Part shown: positions 8,576-17,156 of the stretch, one piece after another
Numbering within the stretch: position 1 is the first letter of the stretch
Layout of the letters: the number at the start of each line of letters is the position of its first letter
Translations under genes and position numbers: made by a program
DNA from: Zestomonas insulae
Lineage (GTDB): Bacteria > Pseudomonadota > Gammaproteobacteria > Pseudomonadales > Pseudomonadaceae
Length of the DNA: 64,000 nucleotides
Direction: 5' to 3'
NCBI RefSeq assembly: GCF_016901015.1
Contig: NZ_JAFEUP010000001.1
Coordinates: 62,001 to 126,000, forward strand
The notes under the pieces: generated by a model
The model's database searches: none
Seen by the model: only the letters and a program-made list of their open reading frames with translations
What the model was told of the DNA's origin: nothing

Positions 8576-9330
8576 TGCGCGCGCGTCGACTGGTCTCGTC
8601 GGCCCTGCTGCTGGGCGCCTGCCTGCTGCCGCTGGAAGTGCGCGCGGCCGGCGGCGACATCGCCCTGCTCAGCCTGAACGACACCGCCAATGGCCAGGAA
8701 CTGAGCGTCAAGCTGCAGATCTTGGTGATCATGACGCTGCTCGGCTTCCTGCCGGCGATGCTGATGATGATGACCTGCTTCACCCGCTTCATCATCGTCC
8801 TGGCCATCCTCCGCCAGGCCATGGGCCTGCAGCAGAGCCCGCCGAACAACATCCTGATCGGCATCGCCCTGTGCATGACCATGCTGGTGATGCGCCCGGT
8901 GTGGAACGAGATCTACAGCGACGCCTTCGTGCCGTTCCAGGCCGACCAGATCACCCTGGAGCAGGGCCTCGGCAAGGCGAAGACCACGCTCAGCCACTTC
9001 ATGCTGGCGCAGACCAACAAGACTTCGCTGGAAACCATGGTCTCGCTGGCCGGCGAGCAGATGCCGGCCAATCTGGAGGAGCTGGAGTTCTCCCTGCTGC
9101 TCCCCGCGTTCGTGCTCAGCGAGCTGAAGACCGCGTTCCAGCTCGGCTTCATGATCTTCATCCCGTTCCTGGTGATCGACCTGGTGGTGGCCAGCGTGCT
9201 GATGGCGATGGGCATGATGATGCTCTCACCGATGATGATCTCGCTGCCGTTCAAGCTGATGATCTTCGTCCTGGTCGACGGCTGGGCACTGATGATGGGC
9301 ACGCTGACTTCCAGCGTGCAGCCGTTCTGA
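8572..9330 (+). CDS. fliP: Flagellar export gate protein FliP, lateral type
   Basis: Core of the FliPQR export gate in the MS ring. The 252-residue protein has a cleavable signal peptide (to about residue 24, VRA-AGG), four hydrophobic segments and the family signatures MTLLGFLPAMLMMMTCFTRFIIVL and FMIFIPFLVIDLVVASVLMAMGMMMLSP. No fliO precedes it; fliN leads straight into fliP, as is usual for lateral clusters. ATG codons at 8572 and 8575 are both possible starts. Confidence 0.97.
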   Translation: MMRARRLVSSALLLGACLLPLEVRAAGGDIALLSLNDTANGQELSVKLQILVIMTLLGFLPAMLMMMTCFTRFIIVLAILRQAMGLQQSPPNNILIGIALCMTMLVMRPVWNEIYSDAFVPFQADQITLEQGLGKAKTTLSHFMLAQTNKTSLETMVSLAGEQMPANLEELEFSLLLPAFVLSELKTAFQLGFMIFIPFLVIDLVVASVLMAMGMMMLSPMMISLPFKLMIFVLVDGWALMMGTLTSSVQPF

Positions 9331-9373
9331 TGAAGCGCCTCGCCGCCCTCCCCGCCGCCCTGCAGGTGCGCCC

Positions 9374-9646
9374 ATGCTGACCCCGGATACCGCCGTGGAG
9401 ATTGTCTCCAACGCCGTGCACATCACCGCGCTGGTGGTCTGCGTGCTGATCGTGCCGAGCCTGATCGGCGGCCTGCTGGTGAGCATTTTCCAGGCGGCCA
9501 CGCAGATCAACGAACAGATGCTCAGCTTCCTGCCGCGCCTGCTGATCACCCTCGGCATGCTGGTGTTCTCCGGCCACTGGATTCTGCGCACGCTCAGCGA
9601 CCTGTTCATCGAAACCTTCAAGCAGGCCGGCCACCTGGTCGGCTGA
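9374..9646 (+). CDS. fliQ: Flagellar export gate protein FliQ, lateral type
   Basis: Small two-helix membrane subunit of the FliPQR gate. The 90 residues match the family in length and pattern (MLTPDTAVEI start, VPSLIGGLLVSIFQAATQINEQMLSFLPRLL centre). It lies 43 bases after fliP and three before fliR. Confidence 0.95.
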   Translation: MLTPDTAVEIVSNAVHITALVVCVLIVPSLIGGLLVSIFQAATQINEQMLSFLPRLLITLGMLVFSGHWILRTLSDLFIETFKQAGHLVG

Positions 9647-9649
9647 CGG

Positions 9650-10450
9650 ATGAACGCCAGCGAACCCCTGCTCCACGCCAGCCAGTACCTGCAGACCCTG
9701 CAGAACTACTGGTGGCCGTTCTGCCGCATCCTCGCGCTGTTCAGCCTGGCGCCGCTGTACAGCCACAAGGCGCTGTCGATGCGCGTGCGCATCGTCCTGG
9801 CCCTGGCCCTAACCCTGGCGCTGGCCGCCGCGCTGCCCGAGGTCGGGGCGATCGACCCGCTGTCGCTGGCCGGCATCCTCACCACCCTCGAGCAGATCGG
9901 CTTCGGCCTGCTGCTGGGCCTCAGCCTGCAACTGGTGTTCGTCATCTTCGCCGTGGTCGGTGAGGTGATTTCCACGCAGATGGGCATGAGCATGGCGCGC
10001 TACAACGACCCGCTGAACGGCGTGTCTTCGTCGTCGATCGTCTCGCAGCTGTATTTCCTGCTACTCGCCCTGCTGTTCTTCGCCATCGACGGCCATCTGC
10101 TCACCGTCAGCGTGCTGTACCAGAGCTTCATCTACTGGCCGGTCGGCAGCGGCCTGCACTACCCGGGCTTCGAGACGCTGATCTACGCGATGAGCTGGGT
10201 GCTCGCCGCGGCGGTGCTGATCACCCTGCCGGTGGTGTTCTGCATGACCCTGGTGCAGTTCTGCTTCGGCCTGCTCAACCGCATCTCGCCGGCGATGAAC
10301 CTGTTCTCACTGGGCTTTCCGATGGCCATCCTCACCGGCCTGCTGTGTATCCACCTGACCCTGCCAGACCTGCCCGAGCACTACCTGCACCTGACCCGGT
10401 CGCTGCTCGACAACCTCGGCGCGCTGATGCGGAGCCCGCTGCATGGCTGA
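9650..10450 (+). CDS. fliR: Flagellar export gate protein FliR, lateral type
   Basis: Membrane subunit completing the FliPQR pore and contacting FlhB. The 266-residue protein has six or so hydrophobic segments and the recognisable stretches FCRILALFSLAPLYSHKALSMRVRI, MGMSMARYNDP and ISPAMNLFSLGFPMAI. It overlaps flhB by eight bases. Confidence 0.96.
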   Translation: MNASEPLLHASQYLQTLQNYWWPFCRILALFSLAPLYSHKALSMRVRIVLALALTLALAAALPEVGAIDPLSLAGILTTLEQIGFGLLLGLSLQLVFVIFAVVGEVISTQMGMSMARYNDPLNGVSSSSIVSQLYFLLLALLFFAIDGHLLTVSVLYQSFIYWPVGSGLHYPGFETLIYAMSWVLAAAVLITLPVVFCMTLVQFCFGLLNRISPAMNLFSLGFPMAILTGLLCIHLTLPDLPEHYLHLTRSLLDNLGALMRSPLHG

Positions 10451-11570
10451 GCAGAACAGCGGGCAGGAAAAAACCGAAGAGGCCTCGCAGCACAAGCTGA
10501 AGAAGAGCCGCGACCAGGGTCAGGTGGCCCGCTCGCGCGACTTGGCCACCGCGGTGTCGCTGCTGGTCAGCCTGCTGGTGCTCAAGTACAGCGCCGGGCA
10601 TTTCCTGCAGGGCCTCGGTGAGAGCTTCCGACTGGCGTTCATCGATTTTCGCCACAGCGAGATCGGCCTGGACGATCTCGAACTGATCCTCAGCCACAAC
10701 CTGCTGGTGTTCGTGGTGCTGCTCGCCCCGCTGCTGATCACCCAGCTGCTGGTGGTGGTGTTCTCGCTGGTGCCCGGCGGCTGGGTGTTCGCCTCGGAGA
10801 ACTTCGCCTTCAAGCTCAGCAAGCTCAACCCGATCAGCGGCCTGGCGCGCATCGTTTCGGCGCAGAACTGGACCGACCTGGCCAAGTCGCTGCTGAAGAT
10901 CCTGGTGCTGTTCGGCATCGCCTGGTACCTGCTGGTCGACACCGCACCGCAGCTGTTCGCCCTGGCGCGCACCGACATCCGCAGCGCGATCAGCAGCGCC
11001 ATGCAGCTGATGTTCGACACCACCCTGAGCCTGCTGCTGGTGTTCGTGGTGTTCGCCTTCATCGACATCCCGCTGCAGCGCTTCTTCTTCCTCAAGAAGC
11101 TGCGCATGACCAAGCAGGAGCGCCGCGAGGAGCACAAAAACCAGGAAGGCCGCCCGGAAGTGAAGGCGCGCATCAAGCAGGTGCAGCGCCAGCTGATGCA
11201 GCGGCAGATCAGCCGGGTGATCAAGAAGGCCGACGTGGTCATCGTCAACCCGACGCACTTCGCGGTGGCGCTGAAATACGACCCGAAAAAGGCGCAAGCG
11301 CCATTCGTGATCGCCAAGGGCGTCGACGAAACCGCGCTGTTCATCCGCAAGATGGCCCAGTCGCGCGAGTTGGACGTGCTCGAACTGCCGCCGCTGGCGC
11401 GCGCCATCTACTTCAGCACCCAGGTCAACCAACAGATTCCGGCACCGCTGTACACCGCAGTGGCCCACGTCCTCACCTACATCCTGCAGCTGCGCGCCTA
11501 TCGCCAGGGGCGTCGCGGCAAACCCGAACTGACGAAGAACCTTCCAATCCCAGACAGTTTGAAAACGTAG
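10443..11570 (+). CDS. flhB: Flagellar export switch protein FlhB, lateral type
   Basis: Autocleaving membrane protein that switches the export apparatus from hook to filament substrates. The 375 residues comprise a charged N-terminus (NSGQEKTEEASQHKLKKSRDQGQVARS), four membrane segments and a cytoplasmic domain with the self-cleavage motif NPTH at 269-272 (VIVNPTHFAVALKY). The last six codons (PDSLKT) and the TAG stop lie inside the palindromic element at 11549-11692, so the natural 3' end was probably replaced by that element without loss of the functional domains. Confidence 0.96.
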   Translation: MAEQNSGQEKTEEASQHKLKKSRDQGQVARSRDLATAVSLLVSLLVLKYSAGHFLQGLGESFRLAFIDFRHSEIGLDDLELILSHNLLVFVVLLAPLLITQLLVVVFSLVPGGWVFASENFAFKLSKLNPISGLARIVSAQNWTDLAKSLLKILVLFGIAWYLLVDTAPQLFALARTDIRSAISSAMQLMFDTTLSLLLVFVVFAFIDIPLQRFFFLKKLRMTKQERREEHKNQEGRPEVKARIKQVQRQLMQRQISRVIKKADVVIVNPTHFAVALKYDPKKAQAPFVIAKGVDETALFIRKMAQSRELDVLELPPLARAIYFSTQVNQQIPAPLYTAVAHVLTYILQLRAYRQGRRGKPELTKNLPIPDSLKT

Positions 11571-11692
11571 CGAAAGAAGGTTAGGCAAGGCGAAATCAGG
11601 CGAAAAAGCGCAGTTTACGAGTTGTAAATGAGCATTTTGAGCCTGATTTCAACGCCGACTAACCGAACGCAGTAGTTTTCAGACTGTTTGGC
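11549..11692. repeat. Palindromic element, copy 1, at the flhB 3' end
   Basis: About 144 bases with imperfect inverted ends (CCCAGACAGTTTGAAAAC at 11549-11566 against 11675-11692, 15 of 18 complementary), further paired inner arms (GGTTAG/CTAACC and AATCAGGC/GCCTGATT) and a central core TTTACGAGTTGTAAATGAG that is itself palindromic. Copy 2 at 56830-56973 shares the core, CAAGGCGAAA and TCAACGC, but has different terminal arms. The element encodes the last residues and stop of flhB and separates it from flhA. No transposase is present. Confidence 0.8.
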
Positions 11693-11720
11693 CCGATAGC
11701 TTGGCAAACAGGGCCTGACC

Positions 11721-13817
11721 ATGAACCTCCTCGACCAACTCATGCCGACCTTGCGCAGCGGGCGGATCGGTATCCCGCTGGTGATCCTGTCGATCCTGGC
11801 GATGATCATCCTGCCGCTGCCGCCGTTGCTGCTTGACGTGCTGTTCACCTTCAACATCGGCATCGCCCTGCTGGTGTTGATGGTCAGCGTGTCGTCGCGC
11901 AGCCCGCTGGACTTCTCGCTGCTGCCCACCGTGGTGCTGGTCACCACACTGCTGCGCCTGTCGCTCAACGTCGCCTCGACCCGCGTGGTACTGCTCGACG
12001 GCCACACCGGCTCGGCGGCGGCCGGTAAGGTGATCGAGGCCTTCGGTCATGTGGTGATCGGCGGCAACTTCATCGTCGGCATGATCGTCTTCGTGATCCT
12101 GATGATCATCAACTTCATGGTCATCACCAAAGGTGGGGAGCGCATCTCCGAGGTGACCGCGCGCTTCACCCTGGACGCCCTGCCCGGCAAGCAGATGGCC
12201 ATCGACGCCGACCTCAACGCCGGACTGGTCAGCCAGGACGAAGCCAAGGCGCGGCGCCAGGAAGTGGCCAAGGAAGCCGACTTCTACGGCGCCATGGACG
12301 GCGCGTCGAAGTTCGTCCGCGGCGACGCCATCGCCGGCATCCTGATCCTTCTGATCAACCTGTTCGGCGGCGTTGCCATCGGCGTGTTCGTCCACGGCCT
12401 GGCCGGCGGCGAAGCGTTCCGCCTGTACGCCCTGCTGACCATCGGTGACGGCCTGGTCGCACAGATTCCGGCGCTGCTGCTGTCGACTGCGGCGGCGATC
12501 ATCGTCACCCGGGTCAACGAGGCGGCGGACATCACCTCGCTGGTGCGCAAGCAGATGCTCGCCTCGCCGGCGACGCTGTACACCGTGGCCGGCATCCTGT
12601 TCATCCTCGCTCTGGTGCCGGGCATGCCGCACCTGGCGTTCCTCGCGTTCGCCGCGCTGGTCGGCTTCATCGCCTGGCGGGTGTCTTTGTCCGGCCCGCC
12701 CAGCGAGGCGGTGACCCTGGAAAAGACCGAGGCGATCGCCAAGGCCATGGACCAGGAACGCGCCCAACAACTGGGCTGGGAAGACATTCCGCTGGTCGAG
12801 CGGCTGTCCATCTCGCTCGGCTACAAGCTGGTCGGCCTGGTCAACGAATCCGGCGGTGCGCCGCTGGTGCAACGGGTGCGCGGGGTGCGGCAGACGCTCT
12901 CGGAAAGCCTCGGTTTCCTGCTGCCGGAAATCCAGATCCGCGACAGCCTGCGGCTCAAGGCCGCGCAGTACAACATCTACATCAGCGGCGAACGCATCGA
13001 CGGCGCGGAAATCCACGCCGACCGGCTGATGGCGATTCCCTCACCGGAACTGTACGGCGAGATCGACGGCATCCTCGGCGTCGACCCGGCCTACCGCATG
13101 CAGGTGGTGTGGATTCAACCGGCCGACAAGGCGCGCGCGCTGAACCTCGGCTACCAGGTGATCGACTGCGCCAGCGTGATCGCCACGCACCTCAACAAGG
13201 TGGTGCGCGAGCACCTGCCGGACATCTTCAAGCACGACGATGTCGACCACCTGATGCAGCGCCTGGCGCTGCAGGCGCCGAAGCTGGCGGACAACCTCAA
13301 GACCCAGCTGAGCTACAGCCAGCAGCACCGCGTGTACCGCCAGCTGCTGCTCGAGCAGGTGCCGCTGAAGGACATCGTGACTATCGCCACCACCCTGGTG
13401 GAGGCCAGCGAATCGACCAAGGACCCGGTGCTGCTCGCCTCCGACGTGCGCTACGCGCTGCGCCGCAGCATCGTCGCCGGAATTGCCGGGGAACGCGGCG
13501 AACTGTCGGTGTTCATCCTCGAAAATGCCCTGGAGAACACCCTGCTCAGCGCCCTGTCGATCGCCCAGCAGGCCGGCCCGGTGAGCCTGGACAACATTCC
13601 GGTCGAGCCGAACCTGCTCAACCAGCTGCAGACCGCCATGCCGGTGGTCAAGGAACGCCTGCGCAAGGAAGGCCACCCACCGATCCTCACCGTGATGCCG
13701 CAACTGCGCCCGCTGCTCGCCCGCTACGCGCGGGTGTTCAGCCCGGGCCTGCACGTGCTGTCGCAGAACGAGATTCCCGATCGGGTTGGGGTGAATATTC
13801 TCGGCACTCTGGGCTAA
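11721..13817 (+). CDS. flhA: Flagellar export platform protein FlhA, lateral type
   Basis: Largest export-gate component: about eight N-terminal membrane segments (1-310) and a cytoplasmic ring domain that docks chaperone-substrate complexes. The 698 residues match the family. Conserved stretches include the FHIPEP-family loop region (VVTTLLRLSLNVASTR, GGNFIVGMIVFVILMIINFMVITKG, and ARFTLDALPGKQMAIDADLNAG). It is the last flagellar gene on this side: no flhF, flhG or fliA follows. Confidence 0.97.
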   Translation: MNLLDQLMPTLRSGRIGIPLVILSILAMIILPLPPLLLDVLFTFNIGIALLVLMVSVSSRSPLDFSLLPTVVLVTTLLRLSLNVASTRVVLLDGHTGSAAAGKVIEAFGHVVIGGNFIVGMIVFVILMIINFMVITKGGERISEVTARFTLDALPGKQMAIDADLNAGLVSQDEAKARRQEVAKEADFYGAMDGASKFVRGDAIAGILILLINLFGGVAIGVFVHGLAGGEAFRLYALLTIGDGLVAQIPALLLSTAAAIIVTRVNEAADITSLVRKQMLASPATLYTVAGILFILALVPGMPHLAFLAFAALVGFIAWRVSLSGPPSEAVTLEKTEAIAKAMDQERAQQLGWEDIPLVERLSISLGYKLVGLVNESGGAPLVQRVRGVRQTLSESLGFLLPEIQIRDSLRLKAAQYNIYISGERIDGAEIHADRLMAIPSPELYGEIDGILGVDPAYRMQVVWIQPADKARALNLGYQVIDCASVIATHLNKVVREHLPDIFKHDDVDHLMQRLALQAPKLADNLKTQLSYSQQHRVYRQLLLEQVPLKDIVTIATTLVEASESTKDPVLLASDVRYALRRSIVAGIAGERGELSVFILENALENTLLSALSIAQQAGPVSLDNIPVEPNLLNQLQTAMPVVKERLRKEGHPPILTVMPQLRPLLARYARVFSPGLHVLSQNEIPDRVGVNILGTLG

Positions 13818-13917
13818 GCGCCTGGGTAGTGCAGGCAGAGGGCGATGGGTCCGCACGGCCCATTACCCCACCTACCTTGATTGACGTCGCGAGCGAACGC
13901 CGCGACGCACTTCTGAC

Positions 13918-14265
13918 TCAGCTTTCCTCGCGCACTCCGCGCGTCGCGCGCATGTCGCGGATCAGCTCGCTGTAGGACACCGACGGCAGCACCAGGCTGA
14001 GGCCCGCCTCGAAATGCCCGGTCTGGGCGTTTTCCCGTGCCCACAGGCATTTCACGTCAACGTCGGCATGGCGCATCTGGCCATCCTTGTCGCGCATGCG
14101 AATGCGCAGTTCCAGCGTGCTGCCCACCTCGAGCAAGGTGTCGCCGACCAGGCGCAGGCCGTGCTCGGAAAGATCGCCGACATAACCAACCAGTTTGTCG
14201 TTGCGGCGGTTGCTGACTTTGATACGGAAGATCGAGCGAATGATGATCCGGCTGTGCTGGCGCAT
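13918..14265 (-). CDS. PilZ-domain protein
   Basis: 115-residue single-domain PilZ protein, predicted cytoplasmic cyclic-di-GMP receptor. The RxxxR ligand motif is seen near residue 6 (SRIIIRSIF) and the second motif as DLSEHGLRL near residue 32, followed by the beta-barrel. Its position convergent to flhA makes a link to flagellar or surface-motility control plausible but unproven. The 100-base gap to flhA holds a short inverted repeat (ATGGG/CCCAT near 13844-13862) of a kind often repeated in Pseudomonas. Confidence 0.88.
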   Translation of the reverse strand: MRQHSRIIIRSIFRIKVSNRRNDKLVGYVGDLSEHGLRLVGDTLLEVGSTLELRIRMRDKDGQMRHADVDVKCLWARENAQTGHFEAGLSLVLPSVSYSELIRDMRATRGVREES

Positions 14266-14463
14266 GGTTCTCTTCGTCTGGCTCTCGACTGATGACGCTC
14301 TAGCTGGCGCCTATTGTTGTTCGCGGCCCGGAGGCCGGTTTGTTACTCGTCGATGATACCCAGCGGCAGGATCAAGCGGTCTCAAAAAATCTCAAAAAAT
14401 CCGGCAAACCGCGGCGAAATGCAGCCTGGCCAGCGCCATTCATGGCGCCGGCCGGCCCTACCG

Positions 14464-14928
14464 TCAGCTGTTGGCGCGCGCGGCGTTGCGCAGTGCCTTG
14501 ATCTGATCGTGGTTGCGCAACACGCCGTCGTACTGACGCTGCACCAGGGTGCGGATCTCCGCCGGCAGCGGCTTTTCCAGGGCTTCGGCGTAGTGCTTCT
14601 TGGCGACGTCTTCGCCGCGCTCGCACTCGTTGAGCACCGCCTCTTCGTCCTTGCCGGTGACCAGCGCCTTGAGGTCGACCCAGCGGCGGTGCAGGTCGCC
14701 ACCCACGCTGGTGCTCTCTTCCGGGTCGCCGCCCAGTTGCAGCACCACGCGCTGCAGTTCCGCCGCCGCCTGGGCGCATTGCTGGGCGCGGTCGAGGAAC
14801 AGGGTCTTCAGGTCCGGACGCTTGACGTCTTCGGCGCAGACCTTGAAGCCGGCCTCGCCGTCCTTGCTGGTCTCGATCAGGTTGTTGAGGACTTTGATGG
14901 TTGCCTTGCGGTCTTCGGTGATGTCCAT
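14464..14928 (-). CDS. DUF2383 / PA2169-family four-helix-bundle protein
   Basis: 154 residues, all-helical and Glu/Asp-rich (MDITEDRKATIKVLNNLIETSKDGEAGFKVCAEDVKRPDLK...). The start resembles the DUF2383 family, a ferritin-like four-helix bundle common in Pseudomonas and often stress-induced; function unknown. A clear Shine-Dalgarno (GGAGTGTCTCC) precedes the ATG. It stands alone; the 198-base gap to the PilZ gene contains a tandem TCTCAAAAAA repeat at about 14381-14398 and no other gene. Confidence 0.85.
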   Translation of the reverse strand: MDITEDRKATIKVLNNLIETSKDGEAGFKVCAEDVKRPDLKTLFLDRAQQCAQAAAELQRVVLQLGGDPEESTSVGGDLHRRWVDLKALVTGKDEEAVLNECERGEDVAKKHYAEALEKPLPAEIRTLVQRQYDGVLRNHDQIKALRNAARANS

Positions 14929-15160
14929 GGAGACACTCCTGCGTCGACGCCGGGGTCGAGCGATAAGGGAAATGGAAGTGACAGGCCGTTAGTGATCGCC
15001 TGTAGGTTCCGACGCAGCCTCCCGGCGATTCGTTCAACCTTTCGCCACCCACCAGGCGACGGCCGCCAGGCCGGCGGCGAACTCCCGCCGCGGCCCGCGC
15101 TCTCAACTAAAGCCCTGGCGTCATTGCGCCAGCCCACCGGTGTTTCGAGGGATGGCGCCC

Positions 15161-16060
15161 ATGGACAGCAAAACGGATGGCAAGACCCCGACCTTGTCCG
15201 CCAAGGAAGTGCGCGAGGCGAGCAAGAACCAGCCGCCACGCGCCGCGGTGCTGCACGAGATCATCCGCCTGCAGGGCGACAAGGAGCTGGAGCGCACGGT
15301 CGCCGCGCTGTGGTGGTCGGCGGTCGCGGCCGGACTGTCGATGGGCCTGTCGCTGATGGCCATGGGGCTGTTCAGCGCGCGCCTGGAGGGCATCGACGGC
15401 GCCAAGGTGATCAGCAGCCTGGGCTACTCCGCCGGCTTCCTCGCGGTGATCCTGGCCCGCCAGCAGCTGTTCACCGAGAACACCCTGACCGCCGTGCTGC
15501 CGGTGATGAGCAAACCGACGCTGGGCAACTTCGGCCGCCTGCTGCGCCTGTGGAGCGTGGTGCTGGCCGGCAACCTGTGCGGCACCGTGCTGGTCGCCTA
15601 CGTGATGCTGCACCTGCCGATCTTCGACAGCGCGACCGATGCGGCCTTCCTCGACATCGGCCGCAAGGTGATGGAGAACCACACCAGCCAGATGTTCGCC
15701 AAGGGCATCATTTCCGGCTGGATGATCGCCACCATGGTGTGGATGATCCCGTCGCTGGAAACCAGCAAGATCGCCATCATCGTGGTCATCACCTACCTGA
15801 TGGCGCTGGGCGACTTCACCCACATCGTGGTCGGCTCGGTCGAAGTCTCCTACCTGGTGTTCGCCGGCGAAGTGGCCTGGGAGGAGTTCTGGCTGACCTT
15901 CGCCGGGCCGACCCTGGCCGGCAACATCATCGGCGGCAGCCTGATCTTCGCCCTGATCAGCCACGCGCAGGTGCGCAGCGACAGCGAAAGCCCGAAGCAG
16001 CAGGCCCAGGCCCGCGAGGAAGCCGAGAACGAGCGGCGCGCGCCGGAGCACGACGACTAG
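15161..16060 (+). CDS. FNT-family (formate/nitrite-type) channel, YfdC-like
   Basis: Inner-membrane channel of the formate-nitrite transporter family, about 299 residues with six hydrophobic segments. The fold signatures SSLGYSAGFLAVILARQQLFTENTL and FAGPTLAGNIIGGSLIFALISHAQV are present. A charged N-terminal helix and acidic C-terminal tail (EAENERRAPEHDD) flank the core, as in YfdC-type members, whose substrate is not settled. ATG 15161 is preferred because GAGGG lies about nine bases upstream; GTG 15140 and ATG 15152 are in frame. Confidence 0.88.
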   Translation: MDSKTDGKTPTLSAKEVREASKNQPPRAAVLHEIIRLQGDKELERTVAALWWSAVAAGLSMGLSLMAMGLFSARLEGIDGAKVISSLGYSAGFLAVILARQQLFTENTLTAVLPVMSKPTLGNFGRLLRLWSVVLAGNLCGTVLVAYVMLHLPIFDSATDAAFLDIGRKVMENHTSQMFAKGIISGWMIATMVWMIPSLETSKIAIIVVITYLMALGDFTHIVVGSVEVSYLVFAGEVAWEEFWLTFAGPTLAGNIIGGSLIFALISHAQVRSDSESPKQQAQAREEAENERRAPEHDD

Positions 16061-16088
16061 AACCGGCAGCCCTAGACGCAGAGGGAAG

Positions 16089-16237
16089 CGCTGAAAAGGC
16101 CGTCATTCCCGCGCAGGCGGGACAGCGGCTCCATCGCTGAACAGCGCTTGCGCTGGCCCGCAGGGGAATAATCCAGAAGGCCCGCAGCACCTGGACTCCC
16201 GCCTGCGCGGGAGCGACGGCAACTGGATTTTTCAGCG
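16089..16237. repeat. REP-like composite palindromic repeat
   Basis: An inner pair of facing units (CGTCATTCCCGCGCAGGCGG at 16101-16120 and the near-complement at 16191-16220) is enclosed by outer complementary ends CGCTGAAAA (16089-16097) and TTTTTCAGCG (16228-16237). The inner unit belongs to the widespread GTCATnCCnGCGnAGGCnGGnATCCAG-type repeat; related facing units occur at 46251-46285 and 46371-46401. It fills the gap between the FNT gene and the DUF4157 gene. Confidence 0.75.
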
Positions 16238-16277
16238 TTTGCTGACCTGGCGCGTGGCGCCACTCGGCAGCGCGCCG

Positions 16278-16919
16278 CTACTCCGGTGCGACGTCGAGGT
16301 CGCTGCTCGGCACCAATGGGGTCGGCTGCAGGCTCACCGCAACCTGGCGCTGGATGGCATAGGCCGGCGCTTCCACCGCATCGGAATCCTGGGCGTAGCG
16401 CAGGGCGAATTCGTGCACGCCCCAGTCGCGGTACTGCTCGACATGCTTGAGCTCGTGCGCCCACAGCGCAACGTTGCTGGCGGCGTCTTCGGCGCTGCGG
16501 AAGACGATCACGTCGATCAGCGTCACCGCGTTGATGTCGGGGTTCTGCAGGATGCTCTCCGCCGAGCTGAGCACCTGGCCACCGTTGACCTTGAAGCGCG
16601 CGGTATCCAGCACGTCCGCGGCGTAGAAAGCGCTCAGCTGCTGGCGAAGCGCCGGCGGGATCGGTTGCAGCTGCTCGGCGGGCATCGCCGCCCGCGACTG
16701 CACGATCCAGTCCTCCAGCATCGGCGCAGCGAGCTGCGCGCCCTGTTGGCGGAGGATCACCTCACCCTGTTTGACGACCTCCGGCGACACCGGCAGGCAA
16801 TAGCAGGTCAGCGCGCAGAGCTGATACTGGTCGGCCGGACAGCTGGCCGCCTGGCTCCCGGTCCAGGGCCAGACCGCCATCAACATTCCACCGATCCAGC
16901 CGTAAGTGCGGGCGCGCAT
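16278..16919 (-). CDS. Exported DUF4157-like protein with HExxH motif
   Basis: 213 residues from the ATG at 16919, chosen because AGGAGAG lies just upstream; a start at 16949 would add ten residues before the signal peptide. The signal peptide (to about residue 25, SQAA) is followed by a Cys-rich patch (CPADQYQLCALTCYC). The C-terminal half has DVIVFRSAEDAASNVALWAHELKHVEQYRDWGVHEFA, matching the DUF4157 (eCIS core) pattern with HELKH as the HExxH zinc site. Substrate and role are unknown; a periplasmic or secreted peptidase-like function is inferred. Confidence 0.75.
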   Translation of the reverse strand: MRARTYGWIGGMLMAVWPWTGSQAASCPADQYQLCALTCYCLPVSPEVVKQGEVILRQQGAQLAAPMLEDWIVQSRAAMPAEQLQPIPPALRQQLSAFYAADVLDTARFKVNGGQVLSSAESILQNPDINAVTLIDVIVFRSAEDAASNVALWAHELKHVEQYRDWGVHEFALRYAQDSDAVEAPAYAIQRQVAVSLQPTPLVPSSDLDVAPE

Positions 16920-17156
16920 ATGCTCTCCTAATCGCCGTTCGGGAGACATTGACGCACATCCGCGGCGGAAGTTCTCCAGCCCAGCGAGAGAATTGCGCAG
17001 GCCGGCCCGTCTGCTTCGGCTTTCCTCCGGCCCCGTTCGCTCTTAGACTTGCAGGCCGATTTTTCCGTTCGCGGCCAAGCGCCCAGCCAATCGCCTTCTC
17101 GCCCGCGCCAGCGTGCCGAATTACCCTTTCAGTCGTCAGCAGTCCGAATCCGCCCT

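Noticed and set aside
11549..11692. Integron attC site
   Set aside because: A GTTAGGC resembling the GTTRRRY core box is present, but the partner GACTAAC does not fit RYYYAAC, copy 2 has no such boxes, and no integrase or cassette array is seen.
14314..16140. 608-codon plus-strand frame crossing the DUF2383 and FNT genes
   Set aside because: Translation is low-complexity; it overlaps recognised genes in other frames.
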